A DNA stretch of 64,000 bases from positions 1,488,001 to 1,552,000 of the forward strand of contig JAADJZ010000002.1 in assembly GCA_011032825.1 (NCBI GenBank). Reading direction: 5' to 3'. The DNA is from Massariosphaeria phaeospora (lineage: Eukaryota; Ascomycota; Dothideomycetes; Pleosporales). The position numbers and the translations under genes are program-made. The notes under the pieces were generated by a model. The model saw nothing but the letters and a program-made list of their open reading frames with translations. It did not search any database and had not been told where the DNA came from. Below are positions 1 through 12,066 of the stretch, piece by piece; the stretch's first letter is position 1, and the number at the start of each line of letters is the position of its first letter.

Positions 1-95
1 CTTTGCGTTGCAACTGCAGCCTCTGAGAGGTCTGATAGCACCCCCCTGATCTTCTTCCGCAGCTCCTTCTTCATCGCCGTCATTGAGCCTGCCAT
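1..95 (-). CDS. FAU1: 5-formyltetrahydrofolate cyclo-ligase, N-terminal fragment
   Basis: Reading the minus strand from the ATG at 95 gives 31 codons that run off the left edge of the window. The peptide begins MAGSMTAMKKELRKKIRGVL and continues through SDLSEAAVATQ, which matches the basic N-terminal helix of the 5-FTHF cyclo-ligase family (KKELRR-x-K/R-x-x-L followed by S-x-x-S/A-Q-S). The enzyme converts 5-formyl-THF to methenyl-THF using ATP and is usually cytosolic or mitochondrial. Two further in-frame ATGs (83 and 74) could also start it. Divergent from ROT1, with about 370 bp between the two start codons. Only the family start is visible; the ATP-binding and C-terminal parts lie outside, so the call rests on a short match. 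Confidence 0.62.
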   Translation of the reverse strand, partial: MAGSMTAMKKELRKKIRGVLSDLSEAAVATQ

Positions 96-467
96 TTGGG
101 ATGATGGCTGGAGCGTTGGAGAAATAGTATCGTGAGGTAGCAAGACTCCAGCTGAATTCGACCGCGAATCCACGCTCAAGCTGTTCAGGAGCAGAGTTTC
201 AAGGCTACTTTCGAGATAGACCCAGCGCTATCGTCCCCAGGGTCCAAATTGTTGTGTGAAGGCGCTGTCGGGCGTGGGCGAGGTGTGGCTTGGGATCTGC
301 CACTAGCCGCCGGACCCCTGTCGCAGCGCCGGTGCATTCCTGCCGCACCGCCTCCTTGCCAAACCCGGCCCGCCGCTTCGACTTCGACATCGACTTCCCC
401 CACGACACTCGCGCTCCGTCACCGACCCGCACGCCGCATACACTCGCTTCGTCCTCTACTACCCACC

Positions 468-1455
468 ATGGTGTCGTCAATAGCATCCGTTCTCCTGCTC
501 ACCGCAGCCCTCGCCGCCGCGCAAGCCCAGACCGCGCCGCCGCCTATCCCAGACCTCATTGGCACCTGGTCGAGCAAGTCGAATTCGACACTTACAGGAC
601 CGGTACGACCTCAGCTCCGCGTTCCCAGAGAGGGCCCATGCTGATATCGCGAACAGGGCTTCTACGACCCCGTCAACGAGCTGTTCAAAGAGCCAAAGCA
701 CACCGGCATTTCCTACTCCTTCTCCGCCGACGGTCACTATGAGGAGGCATACTACCGCGCAATCTCAAATCGTACGTTCTCTACTACACCAGCGGGGCAG
801 GAAATATCCGGAGCAGGAGGAGACAAGTAGAGGCTGCAGAATCATGGGCTAATGGACGAGTGTAGCCACCAACCCGAAGTGTCCGAAAGGAATAATGCAA
901 TGGCAGCACGGCTCGTACACCAAGAACGCCAACGGCTCTCTGACGCTCGCTCCGATCGCTGTCGACGGCCGACAACTATACTCTGATCCGTGCTCGTACA
1001 AGAGTGCCGTCTTCACGCGGTACAACGCCTCAGAGATACTCAAGGTACGCACACCCCCATGGCTCCCACGTCCCCGTCCTCTCGACCCAAACCCTCAAGC
1101 AGAGGAAGGAAAAAATCTTGCACTAACCACCTCACTCCCACAGCAATACGCCGTTGAGATGGACGGCTACTCGCACATCCCCCGCCTCACGCTCTACAAA
1201 TTCGACGGCACCCCCATCATCCCCCTCTATCTCGCCTTCTCGCCCCCTCAGATGCTTCCCACGTCAACGCTCAACCCGCTCACGACCGCCACGCCCGGCG
1301 GCGCCAAAGCAACGGGCAAGGTCCGCCGCAGCGACCTCCCGCTCAACCACAACGTCATCAACAAGCGCACGCCGCAGATGCAGACGGCGGACCGGTGGTG
1401 GTGGTTCGGCGTGTTCATGACGGCGAGTGGAGGCGCGCTGTACTACTTCTTCTAG
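468..1455 (+). CDS. ROT1: ROT1, ER chaperone for cell-wall and glycosylation proteins
   Basis: Four exons (468-602, 657-771, 866-1044, 1144-1455) join in phase to 246 codons plus stop. Signal peptide at residues 1-21 ends in AAAQAQ, and the mature start has DLIGTW. Family motifs follow in order: [60 protein letters not shown] and KAVFTRYN, then a C-terminal hydrophobic segment after a WWW motif that fits the ER membrane anchor. Yeast Rot1 is 256 aa, so the length agrees. Known role: ER membrane chaperone needed for beta-1,6-glucan synthesis and for O- and N-glycosylation. All three introns have GTACG donors. The start was chosen because it opens the signal peptide and has an ACC context at -3. 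No gene follows for about 1 kb. Confidence 0.93.
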
Positions 1456-2465
1456 GAGGACAGTCAGTGTGAGGAGGCACCGGGGCGTACAGGTTCGGTT
1501 AGGTTAGGTTAGGTTTCGCTTTCTTTTCACTTGAGCTTGCAGATTAGCGTTGGCAGCGGGAACGTGGCTTAAGCTGTTATTGTGGCGGCGACGGACGATT
1601 ACACTCAATTCTTCGACATATGCATATGGCGCATTTTTCTTTTAGTGCAAGGTGTTTGTTTTGTTTGCGATTGGCTGGCGTTGGTAGGCGCTTGTGGGGG
1701 ATATATCTGTAGTTTCTACCGAGCGAGAACCCGATGTCCAATGTTGTATAGACTTAGTAGACGGGGCGGGAGTGATAAGCATGGTTGACAAAACAAATGT
1801 AATATGAACAGTTCGGATTCTCTGTGCTTTCTGATGTGAGTGAGCTAGGGGGAAAGTGAAGGGAGTGCGAGAATGGGGGGGGGAGGGGAGAGAGAAGGAT
1901 GTTAAGGTTGTCGATAAAGAACGGACGAAAGAAAGACGAGCATCGATATAAAGGAGCAGGGCTGCTGGTCGAGCTAGATGGATGGACTAGGGAGTTGAGT
2001 TGGGTTGATCTGGGTTGGATGGATCGATGGATGGATTACATGAGCTGAGCGGCGTGGAGAAATGGGGAGAAAGAATAGTTGAAAACAAAAGAGGACAGAT
2101 AAAAACAAAGAAAGACAAAAGACGAAAGATAATAGGTAAAAGAGAAAAGAGAAAAGAGAAAAGAGACAGACATGGCCCCTAAGGTTTATATACGGTATAT
2201 CTATCTATCACAGTGTGCTTCTTTCTCTCCTAGCTCAACTCAACTCCGCATTCTCTCCCAGCTCACCGCAACGTTTGTCCACCGTCTTTCTTCCTTCCTT
2301 TCTTTCTTTTTTCTTGTGCTGTGCTATACATACACAGTGTAGAACCTGTAGATAGCTAATACTCTGCTACATAGCTATATCAGACCAGAAAGCAGAGCAG
2401 AAAAGAGCAAAGCATATGTCAACGAACAGAACCAAACCAAACTAAACTATGTTTTGTGGTGTATG
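1456..2465. other. Intergenic, ROT1 3' side and 3' side of the GFA gene
   Basis: Convergent gene ends. The stretch has purine-rich runs at about 1850-2170, a GGTTA triplet repeat at about 1497-1515 and pyrimidine-rich tracts at 2270-2320. No open frame with family features was seen on either strand. Confidence 0.6.
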
Positions 2466-3568
2466 TTAAAGACTGCGTCCGTCCACTTGCCGCCGCTGCA
2501 GCGTGTGCACATCGACGTCGTGGAACATCCGGACCTGGATGTAGTCAGCCAGCCCATCAACCCGTCATCCAGCCAGACAATGTGTGTACGTGTATTGTAC
2601 GATGGACAAATTTCAGTGGTAACGGTGCAGTACGTAAAGGGTAGTATAGTAGGAACCAGGCAGCGGGCACACGTACATTTATAGCTTTGACGCCCTCGTA
2701 AAAGCCCGGCTCGATGCTCTCGGCCATGAGGCTGCTGCCACAACGAGTGCAGAAGTAGTGTTGTACGCGCTGCTTGGCGAAGCGGTATTTCTGGGGGTGG
2801 GGGAAGCGTTAGCTCGGCTCAGCTCAGCTCGGTTGGTTGTGTCGTAGAGGTGTGACCGGCTTGGGAGTGAGCCACGACGACGCGTGGCCGTAAAGTACGC
2901 AGGCAGGCAGGCAACCATCTCACACCTCGCTCACACCTCCTCCCCTCCCCTACCGCACGTCCCCCTCCCCCCTCTCCCATCCCTCCAAACGCCTGCAAAA
3001 GAAAAAATCATGCAAACTCACCTCCACCAACTCCGACTCCAAGCCCACAGTCTCAAACTCAATGCATTCGTTCTGCACGTAGACGTTGAGGTAGCCGTTG
3101 CGCGCGCAGATCGAGCAGTTGCATTCGACGACCCAGCTGTCTGCGTCGTGCAGCGGGGGGGAGAGCGTGACGGTGTAGCGGATGAGTTGGCAGTGGCAGG
3201 AGGCGCGGTACTAAGGTGGGGGGGTGGAGGGTCAGCGGGGGGGAAGATGAAAGGGGGGGTGAGATGGAGATGGAGAGGAGGGGTTGAAGGGTCTGATCGT
3301 GGAGTTTGAAAGAAAGAAGAGGACTGCGATAAGATGGCGTTGACTGAAGTTCGTTTCGCAGCTCGGCTCGCCAGACAAGAACGTGACTGAAGCGATTCCT
3401 CTCAAACCAATCCCAAGACCAGAAGCGATTGCAAAAAATACCGAGAGTACTTAAGAATTGAACGACGACACCAAAGTCCCAAGTGCTAACGGACAACAAA
3501 TCTCGAATCTGAGGTCCAATGAGACGCAAGTCAAATCATACCTTCTTGCTGGGCCGGTCCGACGCCAT
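2466..3568 (-). CDS. GFA/CENP-V domain zinc protein
   Basis: Four exons on the minus strand (3542-3568, 3022-3210, 2677-2790, 2466-2534) join in phase to 132 codons plus stop, the normal size of a single GFA domain. Zinc ligands of the family are all present: C14-x-C16, C39-x-C41-xx-C44 and C86-xx-C89, within the motifs SCHCQLIRYTVTL, CNCSICARNGYL and HYFCTRCGSSL. The C-terminus has the expected VR-x-x-DVDV end. The family takes its name from a glutathione-dependent formaldehyde-activating enzyme, but most fungal members have no proven substrate, so no reaction is assigned. The first exon is only nine codons and lies behind a 331 nt intron, so the exact N-terminus is the least certain part. 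A TATAAATA box lies about 300 nt upstream. Confidence 0.87.
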
Positions 3569-6500
3569 GGCGTGTACGGTGGGATATCTGACGTTCGTGG
3601 CTCTCCTGCTGTCGAGGTTGATGGCGATGGAGAAGGGGTGCAGGGGGAGGAAGTATATGGGATACAGTTTGGCGGCTGGAGGAGAGACGTCTTGTAGAGA
3701 CGTCCCCCAGTACGATGCGAAGCAATCGGCCGCGGGTATCGATCGAAGTGGTGTCTGTGGGGAAGCTCGTGGTCTATACTCGCCGGGTAGTTGAATCCGC
3801 TTGGCGTTGGTGTGTGAGAGGTGCTCAATGATGTATGCGCTTTCTTGGTGGCTTGCAAGCTGTATTTATAAACCCTATTTCCCGTCAGTCAACCACGTTC
3901 CGCGTTCGCCTAGACGTCAACGCTGTTCGCTGATCAGTGATCACGTCTCGGCTCGTTCCGCCGCGTTGCGCCTTTCTGCTACTCGTCTCTTCTATTTTCA
4001 TCCCAGACCTCCGTCGCGCGCACTCTCAGATACCGCGAATCTGCACCCCCGTTTCCCCTAACGTCAACAAAGGATAGCCAAGCTGCATGCCAGACACATC
4101 TCCGTGGGTTACTTTGCCGAATCAGCCTGACAGGACCTGGACTGCCGTTCGACCATCTCCTTTGGCTTGCGGAGGCGATTGGAGACGGTACGTGTACCCG
4201 TAGCTCGAGGGGTCGAGACTGGGGGCTTTGTTAGAGGTGAAAAGGCTTCGTATTGCGGGCACGATGTCGGGTAGGTGGCGTTCTCTTAGACAGGTACGGT
4301 TAGGCAATCGGCTACTTGCCTAATATCAGCCTAGCAACATAGCTAGGGATTGATCCGAGTCTTGAATGATCGACTGTGGCTCTGTACTGCGGGTATGCCG
4401 ATGTGCACCCCGGGACGTGTGATCCTGATAGTAGCGTGTCGGTGAAGTCATCGCCAATAAATTTCCACGCTCTTTTCGCTTTGATAGCTCCTTTAGTGGA
4501 TAAATGGCCTCACGGGGCCGACGGTTTCTATATCTAGTCCATGCCTATGGGGCGGTTTGCGGCTCAGAAGATCTGGAACCAGAGAGCTGGGGAGCTTTTC
4601 GCGGTAAAGCATTGGGGGTCGGAAGATTTTGGCGAATTGGAGGATTTTGGCGGCGTGGCTTCGCACCGTATGTATGGCAGGATAGCCTAGCACTTCGTGA
4701 TCCTGTTACTCGTTGTGGGATGCTGCGCCTGTGTGGTGGTCGTATTACCGGGATGCCCCATGTAAGGGCATGGAGGCGTCAAGCTACGTAGTACGAACAT
4801 CATCGCACTAGAGTTGCGTCAGCCATCTACATTTTTGGTTATGATGACCTATTATAGTACCAAGAAAGATTAAGGTAGTTTCTGAGCTAATCACGGTGTT
4901 GTCAGGTGATTTGCGGTAGCAAGAGTGATGGTGCTGGTAATCTTTGCTCTCCGCTTTTTGTGTACATCGCGTTTCCCTTGGACCGCACAGGTTGCTTGGA
5001 CGTCCGTTGAAACACGTCGAATCCGGCGAGTAGGCGATAACAAAGTTGAGTAACTCCGTGCAGCGCGGAAAAAAGGAGGAGATGGTCATGATCGTCGATG
5101 CAACTGATAGCGAGCGAACAGACGAAGATCCTTCAGGATTTCGAATGCGACGAAAAGCTTATTGTCTGCCCAGCTCAGACGTCGCTTTTCAGCTGGTTAC
5201 GCCTCGTATGTTTATCTCCCGTATCTCGTATTTTAGCTTCGGCTAAAGCTTCCTAATAGTCGAAAAAGCAAACAGATTCCGAATAATTATAGCCATGGCA
5301 TTTGTTTATTTTGGCGTTGTTCTACTGCTGCACCATGGCTTTCGAGCCGGAAAGGAAAGCTGCAACAGCGATACTCTGTCGAAATCCGGGAGATTCTTCT
5401 ATGAGCATCCAATATGTATGATGCCGAGCATTCAAATAACTGTCTCGGACACATTCCATGTATTCGTACGTGCGGGTCCAGCACTTTGCTCCAGAGCGTT
5501 GTGCAACCACAGGGTAGGGGCCGGTTGCGAGGCCAAAGAACGGAAGCCGAGAGGCACGCGACACCAACGAAGGCTGAAGGTTGTTACTCTCCGTAAGCTA
5601 GCTGAGTGAGTGAGAGATATCAGTCTCGGTTGGTACTGGGAATTGCGTTTACTCATCCTTGGCACGCGTTAGTCTGCCTCGTGAATATAATTAATGAGAT
5701 CGCAGCATGGGTTGTGGGGGTTTGGTTCGACGAGCTGAACGAGAAAAGTCCGATGGGGCAAGGAAAATTCATGAAATTGGGGGGAACTGTCATAGAACGG
5801 CCATCGGGACTGCCTCCTATCGGATCGCTCTTCATTCGGTGGCAGCGGAAGGTGTTCTTCTAACGTTTGGCTGTCCGCTCGAATATTAGTGCAGCGTAAC
5901 ATGGGAATAAGCTAGAGTCCACAGTACCTCCCACGGATCCTCAGAGGTATGGGCTAGTTTGGACGCTGCCAATATAGGCGGAACCGATTGTAACAGTAGC
6001 TCGGAACTTGCTAGCTTCTCCTTCGTCCGTGGATCGTCGCAAGTATCCTCTTCGGGGGATTGTTCGTGACAAGGTGTCAAAACTTTTCGATTTGCGGCAC
6101 CGCTCCAGCCTCTAGTTAGCTGGAACAGTTCGACCTACACTATTCCCGGGATCATCTGCTCGCATACGATCCGGAGACAAACTGAGGGCTCCAAACCTTT
6201 ACTACAAAAAGTATCGATTGAAGCACAGGTGATCGACGACGGCGCTCCTTTCATCCCCATCATGGCCGGGCCGCTGTGTCGCTCGCCATTCTCTCCCTTC
6301 CGTGATATCCCGATTTCTTAGGTGCGGACCGTGCGGTTATATCGATATCTTCATAACTTTCTCTTTCAGGTGTAATAGGGTGTTCTACGTCTCCATTCGA
6401 CTCCAGGGTATAGTCTCATCTTTCTGCAGACTCGGTAGAGGCGCGGTAGTATGATCTGTTTGTTTGTATAGTCGATCCTTCTGAACTGGGAAGATAACAA

Positions 6501-7344
6501 CTTGTCTGTTTTCTAGGTAAGTAAAAGTAACTCTCAGACAAGGAGATAGATTCTTGCGCTCCATAGCTAGGGCCATTCAAATAAGCCATTGGTGATGAGT
6601 TTGATGACGACTGGATCCTATCCGGGCGTTCCGAAAGGGAATGCCTAGCCGCAAGTGTCCATAGTTCGTGCACATAGCGTGGGTATGCAAGCACACCACA
6701 CGAGGACACATATTACCTGGAAGCCTGCAGTTAGTATGGAGTATTCTTTGTGTATTCACTTCGCTCGACCCGTGATTATCACAGGCTGATAGAGCGAAGC
6801 TTTTTAGCACTGTTTCAATTAGCTGCGGCCGGACGTGTTTTTTCTATACGACGTTACTCGAATTCACGCGGATGTAGTTTATAGGTATGGGACCAATGAC
6901 CAGCAAGTGGTGCGAAATGGTCTGTTGTTGTCGTGGTAGGAAACCAACTCAGAGAGGATGAGACGCGACAGTATCGCGCTAGTACGCTTGCGAGATCTCA
7001 CGTGATTCTGACGCTAACGCAGGAACAGGCTTGGCAGTCCGTCCGAGCTCCGAGCTGGGAGCTCAACCCAGCAACCAGCCACCACACCAACCTTCCCGCA
7101 TTCGCCCTCAAGTAATCCCACTTCACATCCCCTCGGTACTTGCGCTCCCCTCACACTTCAATCGCTCACTCACTTGCATTTTCCGCCTTCGCGCCTTCCA
7201 CCCTACTTTTCGACTCTGCCGCTTGCTAGCGCTCACTCACCAGAAATTATAGCAGATCCGCTGTTCGAGTTCCGCGCGACCCTGCCCGACAGCTCCTTCT
7301 TGCCTTGCGCGACTCTATTCTCTTTCGAAACTTGGACATATACA
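3569..7344. other. 3.8 kb gene-poor stretch
   Basis: Only short open frames occur on both strands (none above about 135 codons) and none shows a recognisable domain, transmembrane pattern or splice-linked continuation. The last 350 nt are pyrimidine-rich and probably form the 5' leader of the BTB gene. The centre (about 4100-6900) is less GC-rich than the flanking genes and could be decayed repeat sequence, but I saw no terminal repeats or transposase motif. Confidence 0.5.
3863..3870 (-). promoter_or_regulatory. Putative TATA box of the GFA gene
   Basis: The minus strand reads TATAAATA here, about 295 nt upstream of the chosen ATG at 3568. The match to the consensus is exact, but the position relative to the transcription start is unknown. 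Confidence 0.35.
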
Positions 7345-8483
7345 ATGGCGGATATCGAAGATCAAACTCCTATTGAGGGGACCCCTGCCGACGATGTTGA
7401 GATGGGAGATCAAGGCGATGCCGGTGCCGGCGCAGGAGAGGAGACCGGGCTTCCAGAGATCGAGCCGGAGGCCCCCAAGCTGGTGCTTTTCGCCGAGTAA
7501 GTGCCATAAGATTCAGATCGATTTGGCACATGTTGGAAGCTGCGCGATTGTGATTGAGTTATCAAGGAGTCTTTGGCGATGCCCATAGCGACTCAGCGCG
7601 CCAATGCTGCGATGATAGCTATAAGCGTCGTCAGGGATAGTTCGACTATCCACCATGGCTGCGCTTCAGATGCGACTCAAGCTGTCGATCGGATTGAGCT
7701 AATCTTGCTCCAGTTTGATGAAGAGCCCGATCGTGGAAGTCATCGTCGGAACAGGAGAAGGGAAAGCCACATACTCAGCCCACGAGGCCGTCCTCGTCAA
7801 GTCGCCCGCATTCGCAAGGCAAGTTGCAGAATTCGCGCCTGGAGGTGTAAGTCATCCAACAGCCGGCATACTTCTGTGCAAGCACCCCTCCTAACCCCAC
7901 ACAGCCTCGCCAGATCCGCATGACGGACGTCGACATGGACGCCATGGGTTCTGTGATCGAATACCTGTACACCGGCGAGTACTTCCCCAAGAAGATATCC
8001 TCGGCGCGCGACGCGCCGCTTGAGAAAGACCCGCGCCAGCCCTCTGCTGACGACGACGGCACCGGCCTCCTCGTGCACGCGCGCATCTACACGCTCGCCG
8101 ACCGCCTGCAGCTGCCCGACCTCAAATCGCTCGCGCACTCTAAGATCCACCGCACCGCGTCGACGGCCAAGGGCGAGCTCGCCTATGCGCGCTACGTGTA
8201 CAAGGAGTCCAACCCCGAGGACATCACGATCCGCAAGCCCGTCGCTGCTTTCTGGGCCACGCGCTCCTTCTCGCTGCGCCACGACGCCGAGCCCGAGTTC
8301 AAGGCCATGTGTCTCGAGTTCCCCATGTTCTCGTATGATGTGCTACAGCTGGTTCTGGATCAGCAGGAGAAGAGCCGGGGACACCGGGGCGGCGCGGGAG
8401 GCGGCGATGGCGAGACGTCGCATCGTGGGCCGACGGTCGTGCCGGGGAGTAGCAGGAAGCGGGCGCGAGTCGGTCAGACGTAG
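7345..8483 (+). CDS. BTB/POZ domain protein
   Basis: Three exons (7345-7496, 7714-7846, 7905-8483) give 287 codons plus stop. After an acidic, glycine-rich leader (1-50) comes the BTB fold: IVEVIVGTGEG, then YSAHEAVLVKSPAFARQV at about residues 71-88, and later DMDAMGSVIEYLYTGEY (105-121), the usual VHK-x-x-L-x-x-S-P-F-F and V-x-x-x-L-x-Y-x-Y-T-G-x-Y signatures. The central part ARIYTLADRLQLPDLKSLA is the post-BTB helix typical of fungal BTB proteins. The tail is basic (SRKRAR) and may act as a nuclear signal. BTB proteins mediate dimerisation and often bind Cul3; no substrate-binding domain (Kelch, MATH) is seen, so the partner is unknown. Intron 1 is 217 nt, long for this window. Confidence 0.88.
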
Positions 8484-10486
8484 ACGATGCAAGCGTGTCG
8501 CATTGCGCAGCCGTTTGCATCTGTCTCAAAGCTAGTGCTGTACTTCTTCCTTGTTCGACATATTCGTGGCCGAAGGCAAAGATACCGAAGAGCTCGCACG
8601 GTGGGAGCGAGAGGTTGCCGTCATCTCTGTGGCGTCTATCTGTTCTATACATCAAATGTGTACACCCATCGGTAGGATTTCCATTTACGCCGGTACGCTA
8701 CAGCGGCAGCATTAGCTATATGTACGGATAATAAGGCGAGTGGAGGGGATCTCTTGGTTATATCGGTGTGAGGATTCGGTTCAAAACGTGTACCTTTTAT
8801 ACCACTGTGTAACTAGCTAGCGACGTCGAACTGCGATAGTCATGGATGGGTTTCTTATCTTACTGTGGTGCAACAAACCCATAATCCCGCCATGCAATAC
8901 AACATGAAGGTCAGTATTGTTGTAGAATGTAAACAGATGGTAGAATCGCGTGCGGGGTAGGCCTGGCTGCACAAGTATGGAGTAAAGTGTGAAGGTACAT
9001 GATGGTGTGGACACAAGTAGTCAGCAATTGGAGACGCGGCGTCTGCCATGCTTGTACTACTCCAGATATCCATCGCTCGATGACTGCTTGTGGTTCCGCT
9101 GCATATTGCAGTGCAGAAGTGCGTGCTTCGAAGGTTGATCGAATGATGGATCAATGGATGAGTATCTCGTGGACACGTGGAGCTGCCGCATGGAGCTCTC
9201 CACGCTAAATGTTCAAACGAAGCATTCGTTATTGGACATAGGAGCTCCTGGGGGTCCGGTTTGGATGCTTTGGCATGACAGAAATATTCTGGCGTCTGGC
9301 GTCGGGCACATGTGAAAAGCCGGGGACGTCTGTGCGAACCGAGCAGGGACGACAGCCAAGCCAAAAGAGCACCCCCAGCACTCTTCCGCCAGATTATTGG
9401 CATCAAATTGAGGACGTTGTTCTAGCCCCATCTCGATTTCGTGTGGTACAGTTCGCTGTCGCTGCGTCCCGCCAGCTGAGCCGTGCAACCAGTAGCCAGC
9501 AGCAGCGTGCGTCAATTTGTTTTTCGACGACTGCAACCCTGCACCAGCCGCCCGAAGGGATCGAGAGCGGCGACTTTCCCCGCAGTTCTCCAGCCAACAG
9601 CCAACAGCCAACCCTCGGGGTCGCAGTTGTTCATGCAGCAGTGTGATTTAATGGGCTGAGCGCCAATCACCGCAGGCTGTGCCTCGCTCTCAGCACCACG
9701 TCGCTCCGTCCCCGATGCTTGCGTGCAGATTCGTAGAGGCGAAGAGCCTCGTTTGCCCCTCAATAACCTTCACCACGCCGGCCCGCCGGGCCCTAGAGTC
9801 TAGCCTGATTTTGCATTGCACGAGACCCTGTGCAGCCTCACCTGCGTTCGCGGCATCTCTTTTGAGGCCCCTCTCCCCTCGACGCGTCTCGTCTATCGCT
9901 CTACACTCTCCCCCGACCCAATCCCCAGCTTACAGTAGATACGGCACCCAGCGTCTTCATTAAACCTCAACGCTCCCATCACCCGGTTTCCGCTACTGCA
10001 GCACGTCTTCGAGCTTCGGAAAGCGCGTCAATTGTCGTTCCGAGCAGCCATCTTGAGCCCACAGAAGAAGTCTTACTAGCGTCATCTACCCAACAAACGG
10101 TGCCCTGGGTAGCTCCACTTCAACGGCGCCCTGAACCAAATCTATTCGATTGCTAGCTAAACCAACTGCCAGACCCCAGGTTATCCTTCGTTCCACGAGC
10201 AACACTCTGGCCTACACTTTGCAAGTTTGCGAGTACGAGCAAAAATCCCTCAAAGCGCCAACCTGAAGCATCATCCAACTTGTGGTTACTGCGGCTGGAC
10301 AGCTTTGACGATTATCTCTCCGACATCTCTCGTCGTTAAAAACATATGTTCGAACAGAGATCGTGATACTTGAACATAACAGTGTCAAAACCTGCTTGCA
10401 TTCGAGTCCCAGTCAATCGGCCTTTGTCAATCCCAACTAAACAACATTACCGGTGAACCTCGGCCACGAATTTTCTGCCCGTCCAA
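8484..10486. other. Intergenic and probable long 5' leader of the cyclin gene
   Basis: No recognisable gene. A 183-codon minus-strand frame at 8855-9406 lacks an ATG start and any family pattern. From about 9650 to 10486 the plus strand is rich in C/T and CCCAAC-like motifs, as expected of a long 5' untranslated leader. Confidence 0.5.
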
Positions 10487-11440
10487 ATGCTACAAGTTTG
10501 TCACCCAACTCCCCCAGCAACTATACCGCCTGGGTACGTGGATGTTCCAATTCGGAGAAAAATGAACCCGCCATCAGCCCCGAATCCGGCTGGAGACGCT
10601 GGTGTGCTTCCAGAGTTCAAGGCTCTGTCACTAGGAGATGCACCATCTCCGCCGGCTGACGATGACGAACTGGACATTATGAACATGCCCAGAGAGACTG
10701 CTGTGAAGATTGTCGTGCGCTCTATCCTGCAACTTGCGAATGCCGCTGGCGAAGTCCCGGCAACGCCACCACTTTCGCGGCCACATACTCCCTTAGGAAA
10801 AGGGAAGGAGAACTCATTTGGTCACCGACGTACCGCCTCCAGGCCCGCGACACCCATTCCAAGCGAGAGGGAGAGGACGCAGAGAACTGAGTTGGATGCT
10901 GCGGAAGCAAGTCACGACGAGCCGATCATTACCCACGACATCGGAGCAGGCGCAGAACCGGAGTCCGTCCAGCGAGCGAACATGGCCCGCAAGTTCTTCT
11001 CCAAGAGTATCCCCAAAGTCGGCCTTGAAGACTACGTCAACCGAATTCAACAATATTGTCCTTTATCTACAGCAGTCTGGCTCGCCGCTGGTTCATACAT
11101 CCTCCGTCTGTGTGTCATCGACAAAAGCGTCCCACTCACACACCGGACCATTCATCGGTTGATCCTTGCGTCTCTTGTTACAGCAATGAAAGCCCTAGAA
11201 GACCACCGCTGGCCCCAGAAACGGCTTGCTGCTGTCGGAGGCGTTGACGAAGTCGCTCTCAGCCGTCTCGAGCTCTGCGTGGAATTCCTGTTATCTTTCG
11301 ATCTGCAAATCTTCACGCCGGAGCGGATGAGAGACTGGACTGTGTCGCTGCAGAAGGCAGCCCAGGCAGCTACGGTCACGGCCAGACTGCCCGATTCCTT
11401 CAACCTGCGATTATCGAATCCGAGGTTCCGGCACTCTTGA
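10487..11440 (+). CDS. Pho80-like (PCL) cyclin
   Basis: A single exon encodes 317 aa. Residues 1-165 are low-complexity, with a helix at 69-85 and proline/serine-rich stretches including possible SP/TP phosphorylation sites (TPPLSRPHTPLG). Residues 168-280 form the cyclin box of the Pho80 family: ARKFFSK, LEDYVNRIQQYCPLSTAVWLAAGSYI, then LTHRTIHRLILASLVTAMKALED, GGVDEVALSRLELCVEFLLSFDL. Pho80-type cyclins partner the Pho85 kinase in phosphate sensing, glycogen control and the cell cycle; which of these this one serves cannot be told from sequence. A second in-frame ATG lies at residue 26. A long leader without introns precedes it. The family call is strong, but the specific yeast orthologue is unclear. 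Confidence 0.88.
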   Translation: MLQVCHPTPPATIPPGYVDVPIRRKMNPPSAPNPAGDAGVLPEFKALSLGDAPSPPADDDELDIMNMPRETAVKIVVRSILQLANAAGEVPATPPLSRPHTPLGKGKENSFGHRRTASRPATPIPSERERTQRTELDAAEASHDEPIITHDIGAGAEPESVQRANMARKFFSKSIPKVGLEDYVNRIQQYCPLSTAVWLAAGSYILRLCVIDKSVPLTHRTIHRLILASLVTAMKALEDHRWPQKRLAAVGGVDEVALSRLELCVEFLLSFDLQIFTPERMRDWTVSLQKAAQAATVTARLPDSFNLRLSNPRFRHS

Positions 11441-12066
11441 ACCGAACGTTAAGGGAGGAACTCGTGCTTTTGGGTCTGCAACGAGCATAGGGCGGGCGTT
11501 TTCTCGGGGGCTATTTTGGCATTGGTAGGAGCGTCTGAGCATGTGCGGAATTGATACCTGGATGGGTGTTACTGGACTGTCGCCGTAGAGCGTCTTCCAA
11601 AGGCATGGACATGCTGCTACGGGCGAGCTCATTTCTGGTTTCTGATACCACGGATTGGTACTGCTTTGACCTTTCGGGTCGTTACGGAATACAAATGAAA
11701 CTACACTCGAGATTTCGAACTTCGCATCCAGTTTATATATAAGTCGGGAGATTTGGCTGTCTCTGCGGAATGACAGTAGCCAGCCAAATAGGCTTAGTGC
11801 GGCGGAAGCGGCGATCGGGACCCCTGGCTGGCGTAAACGCCGCGCCACATGTTGAAATCGCAACCCCAGACGCACTTCCACCCATCATCCTCCAGCGACC
11901 CCCAAGCGCACCAGAGACCCGCAATCCTCCGCGCAACTACCGAATAGCACCGCTTCGACACTGCTACCGCCGTCCTACTCGCATCGCCACACGGCGCTCG
12001 CCTCGCAGGCGCGTCTTCCAGCACCGCAATCGTCGCTCGTTACCCGTCCCCTTCCATACCTTCGCC
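11441..12066. other. Intergenic between cyclin and KRE9-like genes
   Basis: Cyclin 3' region followed by a C-rich probable leader of the next gene. An open frame at 11770-12390 is in frame with the KRE9-like start but its upstream part is not protein-like, so I keep the ATG at 12067. Confidence 0.5.

Noticed and set aside
8855..9406. 183-codon minus-strand open frame
   Set aside because: No ATG start near its beginning, no recognisable domain, and odd Cys/His/Ser composition typical of non-coding frames.
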